Of a DNA stretch of 5,917 nucleotides, positions 1 through 5,917 are shown one piece after another. This stretch comes from an uncultured Gemmatimonadota bacterium (GTDB lineage Bacteria; Gemmatimonadota; Gemmatimonadetes; Gemmatimonadales; Gemmatimonadaceae), in NCBI GenBank assembly GCA_946887155.1, contig CAMPKM010000198.1, positions 1-5,917 on the forward strand, written 5' to 3'. Position numbers and translations under genes: made by a program. Position 1 is the stretch's first letter. Each line of letters starts with the position of its first letter. The notes under the pieces were generated by a model. That model worked only from the letters and a program-made list of their open reading frames with translations, was not told the origin of the DNA and searched no databases.

Positions 1-744
1 ATCCTGGCCCATCCACTCGGCGATTACGAGCACAGCCACCTCGGCGACATCGAAATCGGCGCGAAGATCCAGTTGATCGACACATTCGGGCCTAACGCGA
101 CGGCCGAGCTGCCGCGTTTCGGCGCGCTCCGGGTGGCCGCGGCCGGCATCTACCGGCTCGGCACCGCCCAGCTCGACCTCCCGCACGACTTCACGGACGT
201 CGGCACCGGCGACCGGCAGGCGGACATCGAACTCCGTGGCTTTGCCGACCTCGCGCTCGGTGCGCGCTTCTGGACCTCAGCGGTCGTGCGCCTTGGGCTG
301 CAGCAACCCGACCGACTCGTCAGGCGCGTGACCGACGACCCGCGCCGGCCCTTCCCCGAACTCGTGCACGAATTCGAGGTGGAACGGGATCTCGGAGACG
401 TCATGGAATTCGAGGTCGCCCCACGGTACGTGCCCAACGATGAGTTCGCGATCAGCGGCATGTACCGGTTCCGGAGCAAGGGTGCCGACTCCTATACAGG
501 CCATCTCGAAGCGACAAGTGTCGATGGAACGCCGCTGATCATCGATGCCGCAGCCCTCGGCGTCGCCACGGCGCAGAAGGAACAGGTCCTCGGGTTCGCC
601 GTGACCTATTCGACCGTGCGCGCGAACGCTCGCCGCACGGCAAAGTGGCCGCTCGAGATCTGGTACATGCACACGCAGGTGATGAGCGGGCGGGGCGTGC
701 CGGCGATGCAGATGAACGGCATCGGACTCAGGATATACCGCTAG
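1..744 (+). CDS. Probable outer-membrane beta-barrel protein, C-terminal part (5' end outside window)
   Basis: The frame is open from base 1 to a TAG at 742-744, giving 247 visible residues. A TTG at 73 is not a convincing start because the coding pattern (HLGDIEIGAKIQL, residues 13-25) continues upstream of it, so the gene begins before the window and any signal peptide is out of view. What is seen is a series of amphipathic stretches with alternating polar and hydrophobic or aromatic residues, separated by polar, Gly/Asp-rich turns: roughly residues 44-54, 73-101, 133-161, 197-206, 217-228 and 236-247. The protein ends in GIGLRIYR, an aromatic-rich last strand. This is the layout of an outer-membrane barrel of the transporter-like type common in high-GC Gram-negative phyla. 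The short GDIEIGAK motif resembles the 'GLGD.E.GAK' strand of such proteins. No enzymatic motif is visible. Substrate and function are unknown, and the barrel call is inference from pattern only. It converges on recN and is not part of that operon. Confidence 0.72.
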   Translation: MLAHPLGDYEHSHLGDIEIGAKIQLIDTFGPNATAELPRFGALRVAAAGIYRLGTAQLDLPHDFTDVGTGDRQADIELRGFADLALGARFWTSAVVRLGLQQPDRLVRRVTDDPRRPFPELVHEFEVERDLGDVMEFEVAPRYVPNDEFAISGMYRFRSKGADSYTGHLEATSVDGTPLIIDAAALGVATAQKEQVLGFAVTYSTVRANARRTAKWPLEIWYMHTQVMSGRGVPAMQMNGIGLRIYR

Positions 745-756
745 CTCAAAAGAGAA

Positions 757-783
757 CTGGTATTGGTTAGTGGTTATTGGAAC
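757..783. repeat. Degenerate heptanucleotide tandem repeat (xTGGTTA type)
   Basis: TGG recurs at 758-760, 764-766, 771-773 and 778-780, a spacing of 6, 7 and 7 bases. The units are CTGGTA, TTGGTTA, GTGGTTA and TTGGAAC. Nested direct repeats support the same structure: TATTGG at 761-766 and 775-780, TGGTTA at 764-769 and 771-776, and GAACTG at 754-759 and 780-785. The array lies just after the barrel gene's stop and just before a GTTAGGC word. It resembles in kind the short tandemly repeated heptamers known from cyanobacterial intergenic regions, but the unit is different and I infer no function. Confidence 0.55.
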
Positions 784-784
784 T

Positions 785-791
785 GTTAGGC
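785..791 (-). repeat. Intergenic copy of the recurrent heptamer GCCTAAC (GTTAGGC on plus)
   Basis: This is the only non-coding member of a family of seven exact copies found by reading both strands. GCCTAAC lies on the plus strand at 90-96, 889-895, 1519-1525, 2362-2368 and 2622-2628, and on the minus strand at 785-791 and 4688-4694. Five of the seven are followed by G, and three share GCCTAACGTGG. Base composition alone would predict roughly one copy. What the word does is unknown. Possibilities are a methylation target, an uptake or segregation word, or a repetitive-element remnant. Confidence 0.5.
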
Positions 792-825
792 GTAGCGGTG
801 CTGGGTACCTCTACTTCTCCAGCGG

Positions 826-2490
826 CTAGCTGGCGGCGTCGAGAAGCTCCCTGGCGTGGGCCTTGCTGACCTTGCTGGCTGGGTCGCCGCCTAACATGCG
901 CGCCACTTCCGCCACGCGATCATCACGCTGTACGACGCTGATGTCTGCGGTGGACACGCCGCCCTTCGCTCCCTTCGCGACGACGACGTGATGGTGGGCA
1001 CGTGCTGCCACCTGGGCGAGGTGCGTGATCACCAGGACCTGGTGGTGTTCGGCCAGGCGGCGGAGGCTGTCGCCGACCTTCAACGCGACTGTACCACCGA
1101 TTCCGGCGTCGACCTCGTCGAACACGAGCGTGGGCACCTGGTCGAGGCGCGCCAGGATCGTCTCGAGCGCGAGCATGACGCGCGACAGCTCGCCGCCCGA
1201 TGCTGTTCTGGCGAGCGACCGCGCATCATGGCCGACATTCAACGCCACGCGGAACTCCACCGCCTCCGCGCCAGACGCCGACGTGTCTGACAGCGGTTCG
1301 AGGTGAACCTGGAACCGCCCGCCGGGGAGGCCGAGTTCGGGTAACAGGCGTTCAACTTCCGTGACCAGTTTCCTGGCGGCCTTCTGGCGTAACTTCGTCA
1401 GCGCGGCGGCCCGGGTGGACAGTTCGGCACGCACCGCAGCTTCGCGCTCCGTCAGTCCACGAAGATCCACCGCGGCGGTGTCCAGCACCTCCAGCTCGGC
1501 GCGCGCCTCGCGAAGCGCGCCTAACGTGGCGATGACGGACCCGCCATGTTTCCGCGTCACCCGGCTGATCTGGTCACGGCGGCGATCCACCTCGGCCAGC
1601 CGTTCCGGGTCGGAATCGAGGGTCGCCTCGTAGGCTGCCAGGTCGCGAGACAGTTCCTGGAGCGCCACGAGGACCTCATCGATCGACCCGGAAAGCGACT
1701 CGGCCGCCGGGTCGAGGCGGGCGGACGCGGCCACCGCCCGGCGCGCCACCGACACGGCATCGACCGCGGTGTCGTCGCCCTGGTCGATCGCCGCCAAGGC
1801 CTGCGCGATGTGCGTTCGCAACTCGACCGCGTGCGTCAGGCGCCGGCCTTCTTCGTCGAGGCGTTCCTCTTCGCCCGGGAGGAGGTTTGCCTCATCGATC
1901 TCCCGCACGACATGCCGCAGGTAATCGGCGCGTTTCTGCGCCTCGTCGCGGCGACGGGTGAGATCGGCGATGGACTTGCGGATGGACTCGAGCTCCGTGT
2001 GGGCGCTGCGCACGGCCAACGCGGTTTCCGTCGCGCCACCCAGTGCATCGAGCACCTCGCGCTGTGCATCGTCGTGCAGCAACGCCTGGGACTCGTGCTG
2101 GCCGTGCAGGTTCACCAGGAGGCGGCCGACGCTCGCCAATGCGGCGGTGGTGACGGTCATGTCGTTGATCCACGCCCGGCTCTTGCCTGACGCCGACACT
2201 TCGCGGCGCAACACGACCAGCCCGTCGTCGGCCTCGATGCCATTCTCCTCGAGCACGGCATGCAGGGCCCGGTTGGCGCCGCCATCGAAGACGCCCTCGA
2301 CCACGGCCTTGTCGGCGCCGGTGCGGACGACGGCGGCGCTGCCCCGTTCACCCAGCAGGAGGCCTAACGCGCCGACGATGATCGACTTGCCGGCGCCGGT
2401 CTCACCCGACAGGACATTGAAGCCCGGTGCGACCGGCAACGTCACCGACTCGATGACGGCGAGGTTCCGGATGCGAAGTTCCGTGAGCAT
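826..2490 (-). CDS. recN: DNA repair protein RecN (SMC-like ATPase)
   Basis: RecN is a cytoplasmic SMC-family ATPase recruited early to DNA double-strand breaks, where it promotes end tethering and RecA-dependent recombination. The 554-residue product has the usual family length and all ATPase parts in order. They are the N-terminal MLTELRIRNLAVIESV, Walker A GETGAGKS (29-36), the RecN-typical NLHGQHESQ (127-135), charged coiled-coil arms (about 155-380, interrupted in the middle), the ABC signature SGGELSR (431-437), Walker B LVFDEVDAGIGG (455-466) and the switch region VITHLAQVAA (487-496). I chose the ATG at 2490. The frame stays open to 2523, but those extra 11 residues lack family resemblance, and the ATG at 2490 shares its A with the nadK stop (TAATG). 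No Shine-Dalgarno is visible, so translation is probably coupled to nadK. In other bacteria recN is often SOS-controlled; no LexA site can be judged here because the operon start is outside the window. Three of its five TTA codons lie in GTTAGGC words. Confidence 0.97.
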   Translation of the reverse strand: MLTELRIRNLAVIESVTLPVAPGFNVLSGETGAGKSIIVGALGLLLGERGSAAVVRTGADKAVVEGVFDGGANRALHAVLEENGIEADDGLVVLRREVSASGKSRAWINDMTVTTAALASVGRLLVNLHGQHESQALLHDDAQREVLDALGGATETALAVRSAHTELESIRKSIADLTRRRDEAQKRADYLRHVVREIDEANLLPGEEERLDEEGRRLTHAVELRTHIAQALAAIDQGDDTAVDAVSVARRAVAASARLDPAAESLSGSIDEVLVALQELSRDLAAYEATLDSDPERLAEVDRRRDQISRVTRKHGGSVIATLGALREARAELEVLDTAAVDLRGLTEREAAVRAELSTRAAALTKLRQKAARKLVTEVERLLPELGLPGGRFQVHLEPLSDTSASGAEAVEFRVALNVGHDARSLARTASGGELSRVMLALETILARLDQVPTLVFDEVDAGIGGTVALKVGDSLRRLAEHHQVLVITHLAQVAARAHHHVVVAKGAKGGVSTADISVVQRDDRVAEVARMLGGDPASKVSKAHARELLDAAS

Positions 2491-2492
2491 TA
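2488..2492 (-). promoter_or_regulatory. TAATG stop-start junction nadK/recN
   Basis: Read on the minus strand, the nadK stop TAA (2492-2490) shares its last base with the recN ATG (2490-2488). The preceding 30 bases contain no GGAGG-like sequence. This favours termination-reinitiation coupling and settles the recN start against the longer upstream reading. Confidence 0.8.
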
Positions 2493-3353
2493 CGCACGCG
2501 GGTCGTCGGGCGGGGCACCCCACCCGAGCTTGCGCCGCATCCGCGTGAAGAATGTCATCTCGGCGAACCGCACCAGGGTGACCGATCGCGACGCGCGGCG
2601 GACCACCAGTGATTCCTGCGTGCCTAACGTGGCACCCACCTGGCCGTCGACGGTCACCAGCCGGTCCGTGCCGTCGTCGTCGGCGTGAACGGTAATGGTC
2701 ACGTCCGGACCGACCACCACCGACCGGATCGACAGGGCGTGCGCGGAAATCGGGGAGATCACGATCGATGCATGGCCAGGCACCACCACCGGCCCGCCCA
2801 CGGACAGGTTGTAGGCGGTCGAACCGGTGGGCGTCGACATGACGATGCCGTCAGCGGCATAGCTGGCGACTTCTTCCCCGTCGACCTCGACGCGCAGCCA
2901 GATCACGCGGGCCTTGCCGCTCTTGTGCAGGACGATGTCGTTGACCGCGTACCAGCGCCGCGGGTCCTCGGACAGGCTTGGCCGGCCCTCGAGCATCATC
3001 CGCGACTCGCCGCGATAGTCCCCGGCGATCAGCCGGCGCACGGCCGTCTCCATTTCGCCCGGGCCGCAGGCGCTGAGGAATCCGAGCCGTCCGAGGTTGA
3101 CGCCAAGGACTGGGATGTCGCGACCGGCCAGGAAGCGGGCGCCGCGCAACAGGGTTCCGTCGCCGCCTAGCGTCAGGAGCACGTCGACGTCGTCCGGCTG
3201 GATGGGCGGGAGGTCGAAGCCGCCCGACAGGTCGCGCAACGTCGATTCGAGCCGCAGGTCGACCCCCAGCTCGGACGCCAGCTTCAGGAGCTGCTGCAGG
3301 ACATTCGCCAGGTCGGGATAGTCCCGGTTCCCGATGACGCCAAGCCGGATCAC
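2490..3353 (-). CDS. nadK: NAD kinase (ATP- or polyphosphate-dependent)
   Basis: This enzyme phosphorylates NAD+ to NADP+ in the cytoplasm and so sets the NADP(H) pool. The 287-residue product matches the bacterial family length. Visible motifs are the catalytic GGDGT (63-67, with Asp65 the expected catalytic aspartate), GVNLGRLGFL (84-93), the NE/ND motif as AVNDIV (136-141), the long conserved ADGIVMSTPTGSTAY (167-181) followed by NLSVGGPVV, SPISAHALSIR (200-210) matching the usual SPI..H.L..R, and DGQ (236-238). The start is GTG at 3353, overlapping the dxs stop by four bases; no ATG fits better, and residues MIRLGVIGN form the expected first strand. A modest AGG lies at 3366-3364, about 10 bases upstream. 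In this operon it can supply NADPH for DXR, the MEP-pathway step after DXS; that link is inferred from function. The C-terminal tail after about residue 265 is basic and then Pro/Asp-rich and variable. Confidence 0.96.
   Translation of the reverse strand: MIRLGVIGNRDYPDLANVLQQLLKLASELGVDLRLESTLRDLSGGFDLPPIQPDDVDVLLTLGGDGTLLRGARFLAGRDIPVLGVNLGRLGFLSACGPGEMETAVRRLIAGDYRGESRMMLEGRPSLSEDPRRWYAVNDIVLHKSGKARVIWLRVEVDGEEVASYAADGIVMSTPTGSTAYNLSVGGPVVVPGHASIVISPISAHALSIRSVVVGPDVTITVHADDDGTDRLVTVDGQVGATLGTQESLVVRRASRSVTLVRFAEMTFFTRMRRKLGWGAPPDDPRA
3350..3353 (-). promoter_or_regulatory. GTGA overlap dxs/nadK with weak ribosome binding site
   Basis: The GTG start of nadK (3353-3351) overlaps the TGA stop of dxs (3352-3350). 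A GTGAGG string at 3369-3364, inside the last dxs codons, is the only Shine-Dalgarno-like sequence, spaced about 10 bases from GTG. The overlap implies co-translation of the two genes. Confidence 0.75.
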
Positions 3354-5230
3354 CCGGCGACCGCCTCACTCTCGTGCAACGCCCGCACCCGGTCAGCGAT
3401 ACCGCTGGCGTCCAGTCCCGCCGACGCGAGTTGCCGCGCACGCGACGCCGCATAGATGATCCGGTCCGGAACGCCGTGCACCAGCACGCGGACCGTTGGC
3501 TCGATGCGCTCGATGACCGACGACATGTACGCACCGAACCCGTTCACCACCGTCCCTTCCTCGACCACCAGCAGGTGACGGTGGTCCGCGAGAATGGCCG
3601 ACAGGGTCAAGCCGTCGTGTGGCTTCATGAACCGGCAGTTCACGACGGTCGGGTTGAACCCTTCGATCGCGAGTGTTTCAGCCGCTTCGAGCGCCGGGCG
3701 GACCATGGTGCCAACGGCCAGGATGGCGATTTCGCTTCCGTGCCGCTCGACCTCCCACGTGCCATAGGGCACCGCTTCGACCTCGGACATCGCCGGCGCG
3801 ATGTCGGGGGCCGTGTCGCGTGGGTAACGAATGGAAAACGGACCCGCGGCATGCCCGGCAGCCGTGCGCAACAACGCCAGCATTTCGGTCGAGTCCTTCG
3901 GCGCCGTCACGGTCATGCCGGGAACGGCCAGCATGTACGCGTTGTCGTACAGACCCATGTGGGTCTCGCCGTCCTCACCAACCAGGCCGGCGCGGTCGAG
4001 GCAGAAGATCACCGGCAGATGCTGGATGGCGACGTCGTGGATGATGTTGTCGTACGCGCGCTGAAGAAACGTCGAGTAGATCGCTACAACGGGACGCACA
4101 CCGCGCGTCGCGAGACCGGCCGCGAACGTCACCGCGTGTCCTTCGGCGATCCCGACGTCGAAGAATCTCTCCGGATGGGCCTTGGCGACCGATTCGGTAC
4201 CGGTCCCGCTGGGCATCGCCGCCGTGATGGCGACAAGATCCTTCCGTTCCTCCATCAATTCGGTGAGACCGCGACCGAACACCTTCGTGTAGTTCGGGTT
4301 GGCGGAGGACACCTTGACCTGTTTGCCCGTCGCCGGATCATGGCCGGGCGGGAGGGCATGCCACTTCTCACCGTGTTCACCCGCGGGGAATCCCTTCCCT
4401 TTCTGCGTAATGACGTGAACGAGCCGTGGGCCGGTCATGCTCTTCACGGCCGACAGGATGTCGACGAGGTTGTCGATGTTGTGGCCGTCGATCGGGCCGA
4501 AATAGCGGAAGCCGAGTTCCTCGAACAGGACACCCGGAGTCAGGAAGCCCTTCACGCTCTCTTCCCACTTCCGGATGAGCGTGTTGAGCGACGGGTGACC
4601 CTCGAGCACGCCACCGATCCTGGCCCGCATGCGATTGTACAGCGGGTTGCGCTGGATGGAGGTGAGGTACTTGGAGATCGCACCCACGTTAGGCGCGATC
4701 GACATCTCGTTGTCGTTCAGCACCACCACCAGGTCGCGGCCCGAATGGCCGGCGTTGTTGAGCCCCTCGTACGCCAGGCCGGATGTGAGCGCGCCGTCGC
4801 CAAGCACGGCGACGACCTTGTACGCATCGCCGTTCAGGTCCCGGCCGGCGGCAACACCGAGGGCCGCCGAGATCGAGGTGGCGGCATGTCCCGCACCGAA
4901 GGCGTCGTATTCGCTCTCACTGCGTTTCAGGAATCCGGAAAGGCCGGCCTCCTGTCGCAGCGACTCCATTCGTGAGTTGCGGCCCGTCAGCAACTTGTGC
5001 GGGTAGCCCTGGTGGCCGACATCCCACACGAGCTGGTCAACCGGCGTGTCGAACACCGCGTGCAACGCCACGGTCAGCTCGACGACACCAAGGCCGGCGC
5101 CGATGTGGCCGCCGGTCCTGGAGCAGACGTCGATCAGCCGTTCCCTGATCTCCTGGGACACCGTGCGCAATTCGTCGCGCGACAGCGCCTTCAGGTCAGC
5201 CGGTGATGTAATGCGATCGAGGAGGGTCAT
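3350..5230 (-). CDS. dxs: 1-deoxy-D-xylulose-5-phosphate synthase (DXS)
   Basis: DXS is the thiamine-diphosphate enzyme that condenses pyruvate and glyceraldehyde 3-phosphate to 1-deoxy-D-xylulose 5-phosphate, the entry step of the MEP isoprenoid pathway, which also feeds thiamine and pyridoxal synthesis. The 626 residues match the usual length (about 620). Motifs in order are GGHIGAGLGVVELTVALH (40-57, His42 aligning with the catalytic N-terminal His), WDVGHQGYPHKLLTGR (69-84), the ThDP/Mg2+ motif GDGALTSGLAYEGLNNAG (144-161), LNDNEMSIAPNVGAIS (171-186), FGPIDGHN (244-251), the transketolase pyrimidine domain with DVGIAEGHAVTFAAG (358-372, Glu363 the expected ThDP-activating Glu), QRAYDNIIHDVAIQHLPV (390-407), DRAGLVGEDGETHMG (412-426), and the C-terminal domain ending near GVPDR (586-590). 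THMG replaces the more usual THHG or THQG, keeping the first His. The ATG at 5230 is fixed because the codon just upstream is an in-frame TAA. It follows the prenyl synthase and overlaps nadK. Confidence 0.98.
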   Translation of the reverse strand: MTLLDRITSPADLKALSRDELRTVSQEIRERLIDVCSRTGGHIGAGLGVVELTVALHAVFDTPVDQLVWDVGHQGYPHKLLTGRNSRMESLRQEAGLSGFLKRSESEYDAFGAGHAATSISAALGVAAGRDLNGDAYKVVAVLGDGALTSGLAYEGLNNAGHSGRDLVVVLNDNEMSIAPNVGAISKYLTSIQRNPLYNRMRARIGGVLEGHPSLNTLIRKWEESVKGFLTPGVLFEELGFRYFGPIDGHNIDNLVDILSAVKSMTGPRLVHVITQKGKGFPAGEHGEKWHALPPGHDPATGKQVKVSSANPNYTKVFGRGLTELMEERKDLVAITAAMPSGTGTESVAKAHPERFFDVGIAEGHAVTFAAGLATRGVRPVVAIYSTFLQRAYDNIIHDVAIQHLPVIFCLDRAGLVGEDGETHMGLYDNAYMLAVPGMTVTAPKDSTEMLALLRTAAGHAAGPFSIRYPRDTAPDIAPAMSEVEAVPYGTWEVERHGSEIAILAVGTMVRPALEAAETLAIEGFNPTVVNCRFMKPHDGLTLSAILADHRHLLVVEEGTVVNGFGAYMSSVIERIEPTVRVLVHGVPDRIIYAASRARQLASAGLDASGIADRVRALHESEAVAG

Positions 5231-5263
5231 TTACGTCGGCGTGGGACGAGAGGAATCTACTGC
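5231..5263 (-). promoter_or_regulatory. Short ispA-dxs spacer without a clear Shine-Dalgarno
   Basis: These 33 bases separate the ispA stop from the dxs ATG. Read on the minus strand they contain no GGAGG, GAGG or AGGA near the start, and they end in a TAA in frame with dxs directly before the ATG. The in-frame stop proves that no longer N-terminus is possible. Translation probably depends on ribosomes arriving from ispA or on an unstructured leader. I see no promoter or riboswitch in it. Confidence 0.6.
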
Positions 5264-5917
5264 TCAGGACTGCCGCTCGACGACATGCCTGGCCAGCCGT
5301 TCGAGGTCTGGCGTGAGCCTGCTGACTGACGACAGCGCACCGCAGGCGTCATCGACGAGGGCGTGAGCCCGTTTCCTGGCCTCGGCGATTCCCATGACCA
5401 GCGGGTATGTGCTCTTGAGGTTCGCGACATCCTTCCCGGCGGTCTTGCCCAGCTGATCGCTGGTCCCCGTGACGTCGAGCACGTCGTCGGCAATCTGGTA
5501 CGCGAGCCCCAGGGCGTCGCCGAACGTCGTGAACGCCGACAGCAGGTGTTCATCTGCTCCAGCGCCAAGGGCGCCGATTCGAGCGGATGCCGAGATGAGT
5601 GTGCCCGTCTTGGCCCGATGGACGCGTTCCAGATCGGCAAGGCTCAACCGCTGGCCCTCGGCGAGGAGGTCGAGCAACTGGCCGCCGATCATGCCGCCGG
5701 CGCCAGACGCCACCATGAGTTCTCTCACGATGCGACCCGCAACGTGCGAGGGAACGCCGAGGTCCATGGCGGCGCGATGCGCGCGGCGTGCCGCCAGGGG
5801 CACCATCGTGACGCCGGCAGCGGTTGCCGTGCGCACGTCGAATGCCTTGTGCACCGTCGGCCGGCCGCGGCGGAGGTCATCGTTGTCCATGCACGGCAGG
5901 TCGTCGTGGACCAGCGA
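5264..5917 (-). CDS. ispA: Short-chain polyprenyl (probably farnesyl or geranylgeranyl) diphosphate synthase, 5' truncated by window edge
   Basis: Members of this family add IPP units to an allylic diphosphate, the step after the MEP pathway that leads to quinones, carotenoids and cell-wall lipid carriers. The frame is open to the window edge, giving 217 residues; roughly 80 N-terminal residues are missing. An ATG at 5890 lies inside the first catalytic motif and is not the start. Visible are the first aspartate-rich motif DDLPCMDNDD (5-14; the DDxxxxD spacing is that of bacterial IspA-type enzymes) followed by LRRGRPT, GGMIGGQLLDL (74-84), the RAKTGTLI segment (101-108), the second aspartate-rich motif QIADDVLD (141-148), and TSDQLGKTAGKD with KSTYP (152-163 and 168-172). 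The usual AGDA segment after the first motif reads AGVT (34-37). Product chain length cannot be assigned, because the residues upstream of the first motif that help determine it are cut off. Adjacency to dxs supports an isoprenoid role. Confidence 0.93.
   Translation of the reverse strand, partial: SLVHDDLPCMDNDDLRRGRPTVHKAFDVRTATAAGVTMVPLAARRAHRAAMDLGVPSHVAGRIVRELMVASGAGGMIGGQLLDLLAEGQRLSLADLERVHRAKTGTLISASARIGALGAGADEHLLSAFTTFGDALGLAYQIADDVLDVTGTSDQLGKTAGKDVANLKSTYPLVMGIAEARKRAHALVDDACGALSSVSRLTPDLERLARHVVERQS

Larger units (their letters stand above)
745..825. other. Convergent intergenic gap between barrel gene and recN
   Basis: This 81-base gap separates the two converging gene ends. 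Its first part (745-790) is clearly AT-richer than the flanking genes and holds a degenerate heptamer tandem repeat and one GTTAGGC word. Its second part contains a weak inverted repeat, GCTGG at 800-804 and CCAGC at 819-823 with a 14-base loop. No T-run follows the repeat on either strand, so I do not call an intrinsic terminator. Both transcripts must nevertheless end in or near here, so Rho-dependent or otherwise non-canonical termination is possible. I see no open reading frame, tRNA or promoter in it. Confidence 0.6.

Noticed and set aside
73..75. TTG at 73 as start of the barrel gene.
   Set aside because: The frame and the strand-like coding pattern continue to base 1, so the TTG is an internal Leu codon.
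800..823. Intrinsic terminator from the GCTGG/CCAGC inverted repeat.
   Set aside because: It has only five Watson-Crick pairs with a 14-base loop and no T-run on either strand.
785..895. An integron attC site, because GTTAGGC and GCCTAAC match the GTTRRRY and RYYYAAC core boxes.
   Set aside because: The pair is in the wrong order (GTTRRRY first), no inner L boxes or imperfect palindrome lie between the boxes, one box is inside recN coding sequence, and no integrase or cassette structure is present. The other copies are inside conserved genes.
1546..2190. A 214-codon plus-strand frame antisense to recN.
   Set aside because: It mirrors the recN coiled-coil region and shows low-complexity Arg/Gly/Val composition. 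There is no independent support such as a ribosome binding site or family motif.
2491..2523. Longer RecN N-terminus starting at 2523.
   Set aside because: The extra residues (MGCPARRPACV) do not belong to the family, and the TAATG junction at 2492-2488 supplies a standard coupled start.
2851..3534. A 227-codon minus-strand frame spanning the dxs/nadK junction.
   Set aside because: It is an off-frame reading across two well-supported genes, and its Arg/Pro/Gly-rich translation has no recognisable motif.
3374..4975. A 533-codon open frame on the plus strand, antisense to dxs.
   Set aside because: It lies wholly within dxs, whose motifs are unmistakable. The translation is rich in Arg, His, Val and Asp with no domain pattern, as expected for a complement frame of a high-GC gene.

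Overview
The window is GC-rich bacterial chromosome (about two-thirds G+C by eye). It holds four adjacent genes on the minus strand and the 3' end of one gene on the plus strand. In transcription order the minus-strand genes are a 5'-truncated short-chain polyprenyl diphosphate synthase (ispA-type, 5917-5264), dxs (5230-3350), an NAD kinase gene (3353-2490) and recN (2490-826). A C-terminal piece of a probable outer-membrane beta-barrel protein (1-744, plus strand) converges on recN. The two sets of genes are separated by only 81 bases.

The organism is probably a free-living Gram-negative bacterium using the MEP isoprenoid pathway. The barrel protein implies an outer membrane. The wording of the IspA, DXS and barrel sequences looks most like Gemmatimonadota, or a neighbouring high-GC phylum such as Acidobacteriota. 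This is pattern memory, not a search result, and the phylum is a tentative inference.

The minus-strand genes look like one transcription unit. There is a 33-base gap between ispA and dxs, a 4-base GTGA overlap between dxs and nadK, and a TAATG junction between nadK and recN. DXS makes 1-deoxy-D-xylulose 5-phosphate, the first MEP-pathway intermediate. IspA condenses the IPP and DMAPP that the pathway produces. NAD kinase makes the NADP(H) that the following enzyme, DXR, consumes. RecN is an SMC-like DNA-repair ATPase that often sits beside nadK or the ispA-dxs cluster. The rRNA-methyltransferase gene tlyA, often found between dxs and nadK/recN in other bacteria, is not here. The operon promoter lies outside the window, upstream of ispA.

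I found no previously undescribed multi-gene system; the four enzymes are ordinary housekeeping genes. The unexplained structure is at the DNA-word level. The heptamer GCCTAAC/GTTAGGC occurs seven times, in four of the five genes and in the intergenic gap, and it accounts for most of the rare TTA leucine codons. The convergent intergenic gap also carries a degenerate heptanucleotide tandem repeat that is AT-rich compared with everything around it.
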